Part shown: in pieces, positions 1 through 8,527 of the stretch
Layout of the letters: every line of letters begins with the position of its first letter
Position numbering within the stretch: the stretch's first letter is position 1
Assembly: GCA_021813125.1 (NCBI GenBank)
Contig: JAKALT010000012.1
Location: forward strand, 1 to 34,261
From: a bacterium
Lineage (GTDB): Bacteria; Patescibacteriota; Microgenomatia; Curtissbacterales; GWA2-41-24
Reading direction: 5' to 3'
DNA length: 34,261 bases
The notes under the pieces: generated by a model
Databases searched by the model: none
The model's input: the letters and a program-made list of their open reading frames with translations, nothing else
What the model was told of the DNA's origin: nothing
Position numbers and translations under genes: made by a program

Positions 1-978
1 GTTTTTGGTCCACAAATTTAAAACCGGATGCGCCATGTTTTTGGAAATAACTGCGTTTGCAGCCGTTAGTATATTTTGTGTGGACCTGTAATTTTGCTCC
101 AGATTAAACACTTTAGCATCGGCAAAATCGCGCTCAAAATTTAAAATATTTCTAAAATCCGCTCCGCGAAAAGAATAAATTGCCTGCGATGCGTCACCTA
201 CAACCGTCAAATTGCCGTGCACAGAAGCAAGTTGTTTTGTCAGCACATATTGGGCGGTATTAACATCCTGGTATTCATCGACCAAAACGTATTTATATCG
301 GGATGAATACTTGTCTAAAACTTGAGGATTTTGTTCAAAAAGTTTTACAGCTTTCATTAGTAAATCGTCAAAATCACAAGCACCGATTTTTTGAAGATTA
401 GCTTGGTATTCGCGGTAAATTTTAGCTGCAGTTTCCCCGAAATAGCTTCTGGCAAATTGGCTGTAAGCTTCAGGATCTAATAGCTCACCCTTGGCAGATG
501 AAATTGCTCCCAAAATTGAGGATGGCCGAAAGTGTTTGGTATCAATATTCCCCGATTTCATAATTTTTTTAACCAAGGAAAGCGAATCATCATCGTCATA
601 AATTAAATATCCGCTAGATAAACCGATATACCTGCCTTCAATTCTTAAAAGTTTGGCGCAATATGCATGAAACGTCCCGACAAATGGTAGTTGGTTTGTA
701 GTTAGTGGTTCATAGTCGGTAGATTTTTTGTCCATGAACCATGAACTATTAACCATCAACTTCCTAACCCGCTCTTTCATTTCATTTCCAGCCTTATTTG
801 TAAAAGTAACTGCGATAATCTCATCTGGACTTATACCCTGCGAAATAAGGTAAGCAACTTTATATGTTAAAACCCGCGTTTTTCCAGACCCCGCTCCGGC
901 TAAAATCAAAACCGGTCCGTCTGTTGCCAAAACAGCCTCTTTTTGTCTGGGGTCTAATTCATCAAGTAAATTTGCCAT
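1..978 (-). CDS. UvrD/PcrA-type superfamily 1 DNA helicase, N-terminal part (runs off the left edge)
   Basis: Reverse-strand reading from ATG at 978: MANLLDELDPRQKEAVLATDGPVLILAGAGSGKTRVLTYKVAYLI...AVTFTNKAGNEMKERV...VGTFHAYCAKLLR...CDFDDLLMKAVKLF...VLVDEYQDVNTAQY...VVGDASQAIYSFRGAD. Walker A, DEYQD and the QAIYSFRGA motif are present. Absent from the ORF track because it has no stop inside the window. Confidence 0.95.
   Translation of the reverse strand, partial: MANLLDELDPRQKEAVLATDGPVLILAGAGSGKTRVLTYKVAYLISQGISPDEIIAVTFTNKAGNEMKERVRKLMVNSSWFMDKKSTDYEPLTTNQLPFVGTFHAYCAKLLRIEGRYIGLSSGYLIYDDDDSLSLVKKIMKSGNIDTKHFRPSSILGAISSAKGELLDPEAYSQFARSYFGETAAKIYREYQANLQKIGACDFDDLLMKAVKLFEQNPQVLDKYSSRYKYVLVDEYQDVNTAQYVLTKQLASVHGNLTVVGDASQAIYSFRGADFRNILNFERDFADAKVFNLEQNYRSTQNILTAANAVISKNMAHPVLNLWTKN
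686..763. repeat. Heptamer-based inverted-repeat element inside uvrD/pcrA
   Basis: Right arm TCCATG-AACCATG-AACTATT-AACCATC-AACTTCC has a 7-nt period. Left arm read on the reverse strand is GAACCAC-TAACTAC-AAACCAA. The arms are imperfectly complementary. Confidence 0.65.
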
Positions 979-1017
979 ATAAAATCCGAAGATTTAGAAG
1001 TCGTCTAATTATATATC

Positions 1018-1031
1018 ATCTTAATTAAGAT
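1018..1031. promoter_or_regulatory. Perfect 14-nt palindrome ATCTTAATTAAGAT in the divergent uvrD/trx intergenic region
   Basis: Self-complementary sequence read directly. Operator function is only a possibility. Confidence 0.35.
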
Positions 1032-1077
1032 ATCTGGCTTCTCTCGGAGCTTTTTGGTTGGTATAATAAAACCCGCT

Positions 1078-1341
1078 ATGGTTAAGATTTTGGACTTCTG
1101 GGCGGAGTGGTGCGGTCCATGTAAATTCATGGAGCCCATAATTGAAGAAATCGAAAAAGAGCTTGGCTCCAAAATTCAAATTGAAAAAATTAACGTTGAC
1201 GAAAAACAGGACGTCGCAGCCAAATATCAGGTTATGTCTATTCCGACATACATTATTCTGAAAGACGACAAAGAACAGGAAAGAATTATCGGCGCAACTT
1301 CAAAGGAGAATTTCGAAAAAGCGATTGCAAAGTATGAGTAA
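1078..1341 (+). CDS. Thioredoxin-family protein
   Basis: WAEWCGPCK active site and the cis-Pro region SIPTYIIL. Start set at ATG 1078, 10 nt after an extended -10 (TGGTATAAT). Confidence 0.9.
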   Translation: MVKILDFWAEWCGPCKFMEPIIEEIEKELGSKIQIEKINVDEKQDVAAKYQVMSIPTYIILKDDKEQERIIGATSKENFEKAIAKYE

Positions 1342-2044
1342 CCCCTTGCCTCTTCTGATTGCTAATCTCAAGGCGAATCTGACTTGGGAAGAAATTTCCA
1401 CTTGGATTGCCCAAATCGGTCCTAAATCACAGAATTTTAAAGGGACAGTTGTCCTGTGCCCCTCTTTCCCGTTTCTTGCCCAGGCACATTGGCAAATTAA
1501 ATCAAGCTCGTTCAATATTAAACTTGGCAGCCAGGATATCTCTAAATTCCAAACGGGTGCCTATACCGGAGAAGTTGCGGCAGCACAAGTTAAAGAATAT
1601 TGCCAGTTTTGCATTGTTGGCCATTCGGAAAGAAAAAAATATTTCTCCGAGGCGGATTCGGATGTTGCCGAAAAACTATCAAGACTTTTGGAAGCAGAAA
1701 TTACACCAATCCTTTGCATCAGTGACCAAAATCAACTGCAAACGTATTTGTCTTCTACTTCGCATCTTAAGGAAAAATCACGGGAAATCATATTTGTTTA
1801 CGAACCACCCGGCGCTATAAGCGGGGGCGGGGATTACAAACCCGAATCACCCCAAAGTGCAAACGAAAATGCGGCAAAATTTCAGGATTTGGTAGGGGAA
1901 AAATTAACAGTAATCTATGGGGGAAGCGTAAATCCCGAAAACGCTAAAACCTTTTTTGCTCAAGGAAATATTTACGGAGCTTTAATTGGTCAGGCAAGCT
2001 TGGACCCAAAATCCTTCAGCGAGATCTTAGAAACGGCAAACTAA
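1334..2044 (+). CDS. tpiA: Triosephosphate isomerase, compact, with unusual loop 6
   Basis: ANLKAN, IVGHSERKKYF, FVYEPPGAI (catalytic Glu) and IYGGSVNPENA motifs. Start ATG 1334 overlaps the trx 3' end. Confidence 0.85.
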   Translation: MSNPLPLLIANLKANLTWEEISTWIAQIGPKSQNFKGTVVLCPSFPFLAQAHWQIKSSSFNIKLGSQDISKFQTGAYTGEVAAAQVKEYCQFCIVGHSERKKYFSEADSDVAEKLSRLLEAEITPILCISDQNQLQTYLSSTSHLKEKSREIIFVYEPPGAISGGGDYKPESPQSANENAAKFQDLVGEKLTVIYGGSVNPENAKTFFAQGNIYGALIGQASLDPKSFSEILETAN

Positions 2045-2051
2045 ATAAAAC

Positions 2052-3224
2052 ATGTACGAGATTGGCCACGGGCCCGCAAAAAGGCCCATTTCTGTTTTTA
2101 AAATAATCTTTTTTGCCGCTATTTTGGCCGTTTTGACATTTATAGCCATTAAAATTCTGAAACTGGAAAAGGTGGTTCTAAAGGGTCCGCAAACCGTGGT
2201 CCAACTGATAACAGACACAGGTTTAAAATCCGACAAGGGAAGAACGAACATTTTGCTTTTAGGCATTGGCGGAGATGGTCATGACGGCCCTGATTTAACA
2301 GACACTATGATTCTTGCCTCGGTAGATACCCAAGGCCACGATGTCGCCTTAATTTCAATACCCAGAGACCTTTGGGCCCCAGGCCTTAATGCAAAAATAA
2401 ACAGTGCGTATGCTTATGGACAAGATAAAAATGGTCAGGGATTATCTCTGGCTAAAAAAACGGTAAGCGATCTTTTTGGTGTGCCTGTCCATTATGCTTT
2501 TAGAATAGATTTTAGAGGTTTTATTAAAGCAGTTGACCTGGTTGGCGGCCTGGATTTAACCGTAGACAATTCTTTCTCCGATCCGCGGTACCCGATTACC
2601 GGGAAAGAAGATGATTTGTGCGGGCTGACATTAGAGACCCAAAACATCGATGGCACCGACCAACAAGTTGTAAAAGACGCAACGGGGTCGGCCACCCCGC
2701 TTGCAAAAATTGACGACTTTAACGACCCGTTTACCTGCCGCTATGAAACGCTCAATTTCAAAAAAGGCCCGGCACATATGGACGGCGCAACAGCCTTGCA
2801 GTTCGTTCGTTCTCGTCACGGCACAAACGGTGAAGGGTCGGATTTTGCCAGAAGCGCCAGGCAGCAGAAAGTAATTTTGGCCTTCCGCGATAAAGTCATT
2901 TCTTCAACGACACTAACCAAACCGTCAACCATAATTGATCTCGAAAAAACCTTCAGTGCTTCAATCGATACAGATATAGATAGCCAAGAAATCCCTCTTC
3001 TTGCCAAGTTGGGCCTGAAGATCGATCCCCAAACAATAAGAAGAATTGTTTTAACAGCAAGCGAAGACAACAGCCAACTGGAGGTTGGCGATCCGCAAAA
3101 CTTTGGTGGGGCATTCGCCTTAGTTCCAAAAGGTGGCAACTGGGCGGACCTTGCGGATTTTATTCAAGGGGAAATTTACAACAGCAAGACCACAACAGGT
3201 AATGTAAAGGGAAGAGGGAACTAA
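2052..3224 (+). CDS. LytR-CpsA-Psr (LCP) family cell-envelope protein
   Basis: N-terminal TM, then NILLLGIGGDGHDGPDLTDTMILASVD, ISIPRDLWAPG, INSAYAYG and ALQFVRSRHGTNGEGSDFARSARQQ. Confidence 0.9.
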   Translation: MYEIGHGPAKRPISVFKIIFFAAILAVLTFIAIKILKLEKVVLKGPQTVVQLITDTGLKSDKGRTNILLLGIGGDGHDGPDLTDTMILASVDTQGHDVALISIPRDLWAPGLNAKINSAYAYGQDKNGQGLSLAKKTVSDLFGVPVHYAFRIDFRGFIKAVDLVGGLDLTVDNSFSDPRYPITGKEDDLCGLTLETQNIDGTDQQVVKDATGSATPLAKIDDFNDPFTCRYETLNFKKGPAHMDGATALQFVRSRHGTNGEGSDFARSARQQKVILAFRDKVISSTTLTKPSTIIDLEKTFSASIDTDIDSQEIPLLAKLGLKIDPQTIRRIVLTASEDNSQLEVGDPQNFGGAFALVPKGGNWADLADFIQGEIYNSKTTTGNVKGRGN

Positions 3225-3227
3225 ACC

Positions 3228-3506
3228 TTAATCCTTGAAGCTGAGAGCAAGTTTTAAAGTTCCAACCACAAAAAGCACCAATCCACCGATAAAAAGTACA
3301 TAGGTAAGATCTGTTGAACCGGCGTTTGGCAATGCGCCGGAAGTTCCACCCTTGCCTGCAGAACCCGTAGCTGTTTGGGCAAAGACGTTTTCGGATAGTG
3401 TTAGCCATAGCAAAAGAGAAGTCGAAAAACCAATGAAACGGCTTACTGAAGATTTTATGCAGGCTTTCATAATACCCTTATACTTAAGAGTAAACTTTCT
3501 AAACAT
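3228..3506 (-). CDS. Very small secreted protein with an LPNAG/TM C-terminal, sortase-like sorting signal
   Basis: N-terminal hydrophobic signal (FSTSLLLWLTLSENVFAQ), a short Gly/Ser linker, LPNAG, a hydrophobic helix YVLFIGGLVLFVVGTLKLAL and a short tail SFKD. Confidence 0.6.
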   Translation of the reverse strand: MFRKFTLKYKGIMKACIKSSVSRFIGFSTSLLLWLTLSENVFAQTATGSAGKGGTSGALPNAGSTDLTYVLFIGGLVLFVVGTLKLALSFKD

Positions 3507-3527
3507 TTCTTGTCAAGAGAAGTTTGC

Positions 3528-3818
3528 TTATTTGGATTTATTTTTCTTCTTTGAAGCAGGTTTTGACTGAGGAGTAGAGCTTTTACCCTCTAGCTTTTTT
3601 GACAGGCGCGATTTTATCCTGGAAGCTTTATTTTTGTGAATCACATTCACTTTTGCAGCCCTGTCTGCTGCCCTAAAGACCGCTTTCAAACTCAGTGCAC
3701 TTTTTGTCTTTTCAAAATCACGTACTGCCTTTTTGAGTGTTTGTTTTACTTTAAGGTTTATAGCAGTTTTCCGTTTGTCCTGTCGGACCTTTTTTATTGC
3801 TTGTTTTGTGACTGGCAT
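3528..3818 (-). CDS. rpsT: 30S ribosomal protein S20
   Basis: Basic 96 aa protein: MPVTKQAIKKVRQDKRKTAINLKVKQTLKKAVRDFEK...AADRAAKVNVIHKNKASRIKSRLSKKL. Confidence 0.9.
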   Translation of the reverse strand: MPVTKQAIKKVRQDKRKTAINLKVKQTLKKAVRDFEKTKSALSLKAVFRAADRAAKVNVIHKNKASRIKSRLSKKLEGKSSTPQSKPASKKKNKSK

Positions 3819-3929
3819 TCGATTAAGATAAAGCCAAAATAGACTCGGCTTTTAACTTGTTGGAATTTTACACTATTATTCTTAAAAAAGAAATAAAGTC
3901 CTTAATTCTTCCCAAATAAGAAGATTTTT

Positions 3930-5588
3930 ATGTGGTACTTTTTAAAAAACGGTGCAAAGACATTTTTTAACAAAACTCAGGAAGATATACTTTCGGCAGC
4001 GTTTGTTATCGGTGCCTCGGTTGTCGCCGCAAAACTATTATCCCTTGTTCGCTATCGGCTTTTAGCTGCATATTTCGGTAATCAACTGCCACTTTTAGAC
4101 GGTTATTTTGCAGCAACGACTCTGATGGATTCGGTCTTCGATACATTTATTTTCGGCAGCATTGCGCTTGCATTTATCCCTGTTTTCTCAAAATATTTGG
4201 AAAAAGAAAAGGTAAAACAGGCGTGGGCGCTGGCATCCACAATGATAACCTTAGGTTTTCTATTTTTTCTATTTTTTGCAATTATATTCTTCTTCTTTTC
4301 AAATGAAGTTGCCTCTCTTCTTGCTCCCGGCCTGGTCCAAAAATTCCCTCTAACGCAGGCCAAAATCGCCAGGCTCCTGCAGATCATGGTGCTTTCTCAA
4401 TCTTTGATGGTGATCTCTATTTTTATCTCAGGGGTCCTAAATTCCTTTAAAAGATTCATAATTCCCGCCCTTGCTTCTGTCTTTTATAACGTTGGCATAA
4501 TAATCTCGATTATTTTCCTGTCGCCGGTTTTTGGCATTTATTCTGCGGCAATCGGCATGATTTTCGGCGCGGCTTTGCACTTTTTAATTCAAATTCCGCT
4601 GATTCTTTCTTTGGATTTCAAATTTAGATTTAATTTAGATTTTAAAAACCCCGACGTTAAGGAAGTCATAACTCTTATGTGGCCCAGGTCTATTACCATT
4701 GGGCTTTCCCGTGCATCAAGTGTTATAAATGTTGTTTTGGCATCGATATCGTCTGTCGGTTCAATTGTCGCTTTAAATTTTGCCCAAGTTCTGCAAATTG
4801 CCCCGACGTCGCTTTTTGCGGCGTCCCTGGCTCAGGCGGCATTTGTTTTTCTTTCAATAGATGCCAATACCAACAAAAGCGAAAAATTTAAAAAACTTTT
4901 CATTGAATCGTTCCATCAAATTTTATTTTTGGTTTTGCCAACCGCGGCAATTTTAGCCGTTTTAAGGGTTCCTGTTGTAAGGCTTATTTTTGGTGCCAAA
5001 GATCTACCCTGGGAAACAACAGTCCTTGCAGCAAGAACACTTTTGGCTTTTTCTATTGGGATTGCCGCGGCTTCTTTGAATCTACTTTTAATTCGCGCGT
5101 TTCACGCCCTAAGGGATAGTTACACCCCCGTAAAGATTACGGTTTTCACAACCGCCCTAAATATTGTAATGGCCGTAGTTTTCGTTTTTGTCCTCAAGCT
5201 TTCCATAATTTACCTTGCACTGGCATCTGCGCTGGACAGCATTTTGGCAGCCGTTTTGATGCTTTACTTTTTAAATAAAAAAGTTGGAGGATTCGATAAG
5301 AAAAAATTGTTTTTGCCAATTGTCAAAATTACTTTGATATCTCTGGCAACAGCCTTTGCTCTTTATGTTCCCATGAAGCTTTTGGATCAGTTGGTCTTTG
5401 ACACAACAAGAGTTGTCGGTCTTATTATTTTGACGGTTATTGCAAGCTCCGTCGGTCTGGGTGTCTACATTTTCCTTTCCTGGGTTTTTGGTGTCGAACA
5501 ACTTGTAATTTTCACCAAATTTGCCAAAAGGGTTGCAACATTTCCTTCCCGCATAAAACCCCCAAGCCCGGAATCAATAAGCGCTTAA
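3930..5588 (+). CDS. murJ: MurJ/MviN lipid II flippase
   Basis: Polytopic 552 aa protein with MviN-like N-terminus (LSAAFVIGASVVAAKLLSLVRYRLLAAYFG) and the RAFHALRDSYTPVKI region. Confidence 0.9.
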   Translation: MWYFLKNGAKTFFNKTQEDILSAAFVIGASVVAAKLLSLVRYRLLAAYFGNQLPLLDGYFAATTLMDSVFDTFIFGSIALAFIPVFSKYLEKEKVKQAWALASTMITLGFLFFLFFAIIFFFFSNEVASLLAPGLVQKFPLTQAKIARLLQIMVLSQSLMVISIFISGVLNSFKRFIIPALASVFYNVGIIISIIFLSPVFGIYSAAIGMIFGAALHFLIQIPLILSLDFKFRFNLDFKNPDVKEVITLMWPRSITIGLSRASSVINVVLASISSVGSIVALNFAQVLQIAPTSLFAASLAQAAFVFLSIDANTNKSEKFKKLFIESFHQILFLVLPTAAILAVLRVPVVRLIFGAKDLPWETTVLAARTLLAFSIGIAAASLNLLLIRAFHALRDSYTPVKITVFTTALNIVMAVVFVFVLKLSIIYLALASALDSILAAVLMLYFLNKKVGGFDKKKLFLPIVKITLISLATAFALYVPMKLLDQLVFDTTRVVGLIILTVIASSVGLGVYIFLSWVFGVEQLVIFTKFAKRVATFPSRIKPPSPESISA

Positions 5589-5591
5589 ATC

Positions 5592-7442
5592 ATGGAAGAT
5601 AGAAACATCCGCAATTTCGCAATAATTGCCCATATTGACCACGGCAAATCAACCCTTGCCGACCGCATCATGGAAATTTGCGGCGCAGTAGGCGCAAATC
5701 ATCAAGCTCAACTTCTCGATAGTCTGGAACTGGAGAGGGAGCACGGCATCACCATCAAACTCAAAGCAATTAGATTGGCGTATAGTTCATCATTCATCGT
5801 TCAGAGTAAAAATGCGGCTGGCCATGAACCATCAACCATGAACAATCAACCGGTTGAGAATTTCATTCTCAACCTCATCGATACTCCCGGCCACGTAGAT
5901 TTTTCCTACGAAGTCTCGAGATCTCTTGCATCTGTCGAAGGTGCGGTTTTGGTTGTTGATGCAACTCAAGGCATCCAGGCCCAAACTTTGGCTAATTTTA
6001 ACCTTGCTTTAGAAGCAGGTCTTACTTTAATTCCGGTCATAAACAAAATAGATATGCCCGCAGCCAATGTCGAATCCACCGTAAAAGAACTCGAATCAAT
6101 CGGTTTTTCCGAAAGTGAAATTTTTAAAGTCAGCGCCAAAACCGGCGAAGGGGTCAAAGAATTAATAGAAGAAATCATCAGGCGCATTCCTGCACCCCAA
6201 CTAAGGCCAGGCCTTAACAAAGGTGAATCAGAGCAGAAGGCCTGGCCTTTTGCTCAAGCTCTAATTTTCGATTCTTCCCTCGATCCCTATAAAGGCGTTG
6301 TTGCAACCGTCCGTATGTTTAGCGGCCAAATTAAAGTCGGCGAGCAGATAAAATTTTTGGCAACCGAAACGCAGGCAGAAATTTTGCAAATCGGATATTT
6401 AACTCCGTCCCCTAAGTACGTCAACGAGCTGTCATCTGGTGAAGTTGGCTTTGTCGTTACCAACCTTAAGGATCTTTCCAAAGTCAAAGTCGGGGACACA
6501 ATCACCACAATCAAAGATCCGTCAACACCCCTGCCTGGTTATCAGGAAGCAAGACCGGTTGTATTTTTATCTTTTTACCCAACCGACCCGCACGATCTTC
6601 CAAAACTCAAACTTGGTCTTGATAAGCTTAAACTCAACGATTCATCGTTAACTTACTCGCCCGAAACATCCCTTTCCCTAGGTCAAGGTTTCCGCCTTGG
6701 CTTTCTTGGTCTTTTGCATTCACAAATCACCCAGGAGCGCCTGGAACGCGAATACGACCTCGATATCATCGTCACCTCTCCTTCCGTTAACTTCGAGCAG
6801 GACAGCCAGGTAATTAACAAAGCATCCGATTTTAATCCAACCGCTAAAGTTACCAAGGAACCTTATGCCAAAGTTACTATTTTTGCGCCCCAAAAATACT
6901 ACGGCACAATTACCAATTTAATTTACGAAAAAAGAGGGGAGAACGAAGGAGTCGAAAATATCGGTGCCTCCCAAAAAATTACAGCCAATATCCCTCTTAT
7001 TGAAATCCTAATCGGCTTTTACGACCAGTTAAAAACGCAAACTTCCGGTTTTGCTTCATTCGATTTTGAACTTTCCGAATATCGAGTAGCAAAATTGGTA
7101 AAACTCGACATTCTCGTCAACCACGAACCAGTTGAAGGTTTGGCTCAAATCATTCCGCAAAGCTACGCTGAAGAATTCGGCCGCAAGTTCGCGGAGCGTC
7201 TTAAAGAAGCTATTCCCCGCCAGCAAATTCCCGTTCCCATCCAAGCCGCAATAGGCGGCAAAATTATCGCCCGCGAAACAGTCGCCAGCTTTAGAAAAGA
7301 CGTTACCCAAAAACTTTACGGCGGCGATGTCACCCGCAAAATGAAGCTCCTTGAGAAGCAGAAAAAGGGTAAAAAACGCATGCGCCGCTTCGGCTCCGTC
7401 GACATCCCCCAGGAGGCGTTTTTAGCAGTCCTCAAAATTTGA
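5592..7442 (+). CDS. lepA: Elongation factor 4 / LepA GTPase
   Basis: NFAIIAHIDHGKSTLADRI, DTPGHVDFSYEVSRSLASVEGAVLVVDA, NKIDMPAA, and LepA C-terminal region KKGKKRMRRFGSVDIPQEAFLAVLKI. Confidence 0.97.
   Translation: MEDRNIRNFAIIAHIDHGKSTLADRIMEICGAVGANHQAQLLDSLELEREHGITIKLKAIRLAYSSSFIVQSKNAAGHEPSTMNNQPVENFILNLIDTPGHVDFSYEVSRSLASVEGAVLVVDATQGIQAQTLANFNLALEAGLTLIPVINKIDMPAANVESTVKELESIGFSESEIFKVSAKTGEGVKELIEEIIRRIPAPQLRPGLNKGESEQKAWPFAQALIFDSSLDPYKGVVATVRMFSGQIKVGEQIKFLATETQAEILQIGYLTPSPKYVNELSSGEVGFVVTNLKDLSKVKVGDTITTIKDPSTPLPGYQEARPVVFLSFYPTDPHDLPKLKLGLDKLKLNDSSLTYSPETSLSLGQGFRLGFLGLLHSQITQERLEREYDLDIIVTSPSVNFEQDSQVINKASDFNPTAKVTKEPYAKVTIFAPQKYYGTITNLIYEKRGENEGVENIGASQKITANIPLIEILIGFYDQLKTQTSGFASFDFELSEYRVAKLVKLDILVNHEPVEGLAQIIPQSYAEEFGRKFAERLKEAIPRQQIPVPIQAAIGGKIIARETVASFRKDVTQKLYGGDVTRKMKLLEKQKKGKKRMRRFGSVDIPQEAFLAVLKI
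5781..5854. repeat. Heptamer-based inverted-repeat element inserted in frame in lepA
   Basis: Left arm ATAGTTC-ATCATTC-ATCGTTC-AGAG. Right arm GCCATG-AACCATC-AACCATG-AACAATC-AACC. The arms are largely complementary. Encodes extra residues SSFIVQSKNAAGHEPSTMNNQPVE just before NLIDTPGHVDF. Confidence 0.7.
5852..5874. repeat. Perfect 10-bp hairpin GGTTGAGAAT-TTC-ATTCTCAACC abutting the lepA heptamer element
   Basis: Direct sequence complementarity. Confidence 0.6.
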
Positions 7443-7468
7443 CATTTAAGACAACCCCTACCCATAAT
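7439..7468 (+). promoter_or_regulatory. Promoter TTGACA-N18-CATAAT, 7 nt before ATG 7476
   Basis: Hexamers and spacing read directly. Confidence 0.55.
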
Positions 7469-7475
7469 TAAATTG

Positions 7476-8036
7476 ATGGCAGGTGAAATTAGGCATGATC
7501 CGAAAATAGAGCAAGCCCTTAAAACACATAAAGAATTAGCCAAAGGAACAAGGGCTGCTTTTGATAAAGCTGACCAAGCAAGGAGAACAGATCTAAGAGG
7601 CAGGCTGCGAGGTATGTTGAGTAGGATCAGAAGATCTGGGCAACCTAGTGCAGAAACTGCGCGTCCGAGAATGGAAAACCTTACTGAGGCTGAACGTGCA
7701 AGATTGCGTCAAGAATTTGGAGGGCAAAGACCGGGCGAAAGTTATGCAGAAACTGACAGACGTTATGACGGGGCTGCTCGAAAGGTTGTAGCTGAAAGAG
7801 GATCATCGCAAACACCTGGTCCTCTCCCCAGTAACGAAACAGCGCAAAGAATCGTTGGCAGATATGATGGCGAAGGTCTTGGGCCTGTACCAAAAGATAT
7901 CAGAACTAAACCTCCTAGGATGGAGTTTAATTTAAGGGCTCACCATGAACTTAGCCAGAGTGGCCGAAGATATTTTGACCAGGCTGCCGAACCGGAAACT
8001 GCAACTGACGATACTGCAAAACCCTCAGAAGAATAA
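7476..8036 (+). CDS. Hypothetical charged, probably disordered protein
   Basis: Arg/Glu-rich ORF (LRGRLRGMLSRIRR; LTEAERARLRQEFGG). ATG 7476 is preferred over TTG 7473. Confidence 0.65.
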   Translation: MAGEIRHDPKIEQALKTHKELAKGTRAAFDKADQARRTDLRGRLRGMLSRIRRSGQPSAETARPRMENLTEAERARLRQEFGGQRPGESYAETDRRYDGAARKVVAERGSSQTPGPLPSNETAQRIVGRYDGEGLGPVPKDIRTKPPRMEFNLRAHHELSQSGRRYFDQAAEPETATDDTAKPSEE

Positions 8037-8068
8037 ACTTTTATAACACAGTCGCTACTAAGCATTTC

Positions 8069-8097
8069 TTGCAGTCTTGAATATTTAGAATTAAAAT
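8069..8097 (+). promoter_or_regulatory. Promoter TTGCAG-N17-TAAAAT, 7 nt before ATG 8105
   Basis: Hexamers and spacing read directly. Confidence 0.55.
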
Positions 8098-8104
8098 ACT
8101 GCCG

Positions 8105-8527
8105 ATGTTAAGAGACAGACTGAGATTAGTCGAACCTCACCCCACAGATCCTCAAGACGCAATGCGCCAAAATTTACAGGTGTATTTGGACGCCATAAGA
8201 AGTGCCGGCATCGCCAATAACGTTATCCTTGCAGTTTTTAGAGGTGGAAGAGCTTTCGTCTACGATATACTCGATCACGATATTGACCCGAGTTCCCCAA
8301 ACGAACAACAAAGGTTAGATATGGACAGATTGCTTGAGGCAGACGCTATTCTAGATGAAGCCAACAAACGTACCCCGTTCCCATTTAAACCGCTTGAGTT
8401 TTCGCATCTTTATGTGGTCCCATCTCAACGAGAAAGATTAATACAACTATTGGATGAAAACGATGCCGAATGGGCCTATGTTGACGAAACTTTAGAAGGT
8501 GGAAGACCTGCAACGGTGAATGAATGA
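8105..8527 (+). CDS. Hypothetical protein, 140 aa
   Basis: Intact ORF preceded by a promoter. Its stop overlaps the start of the next gene. Confidence 0.65.
   Translation: MLRDRLRLVEPHPTDPQDAMRQNLQVYLDAIRSAGIANNVILAVFRGGRAFVYDILDHDIDPSSPNEQQRLDMDRLLEADAILDEANKRTPFPFKPLEFSHLYVVPSQRERLIQLLDENDAEWAYVDETLEGGRPATVNE

Noticed and set aside
1300-1820. ORFs 1300..1515 (-) and 1407..1820 (+) overlapping tpiA
   Set aside because: Out-of-frame with the clearly conserved TIM reading frame and without recognisable motifs.
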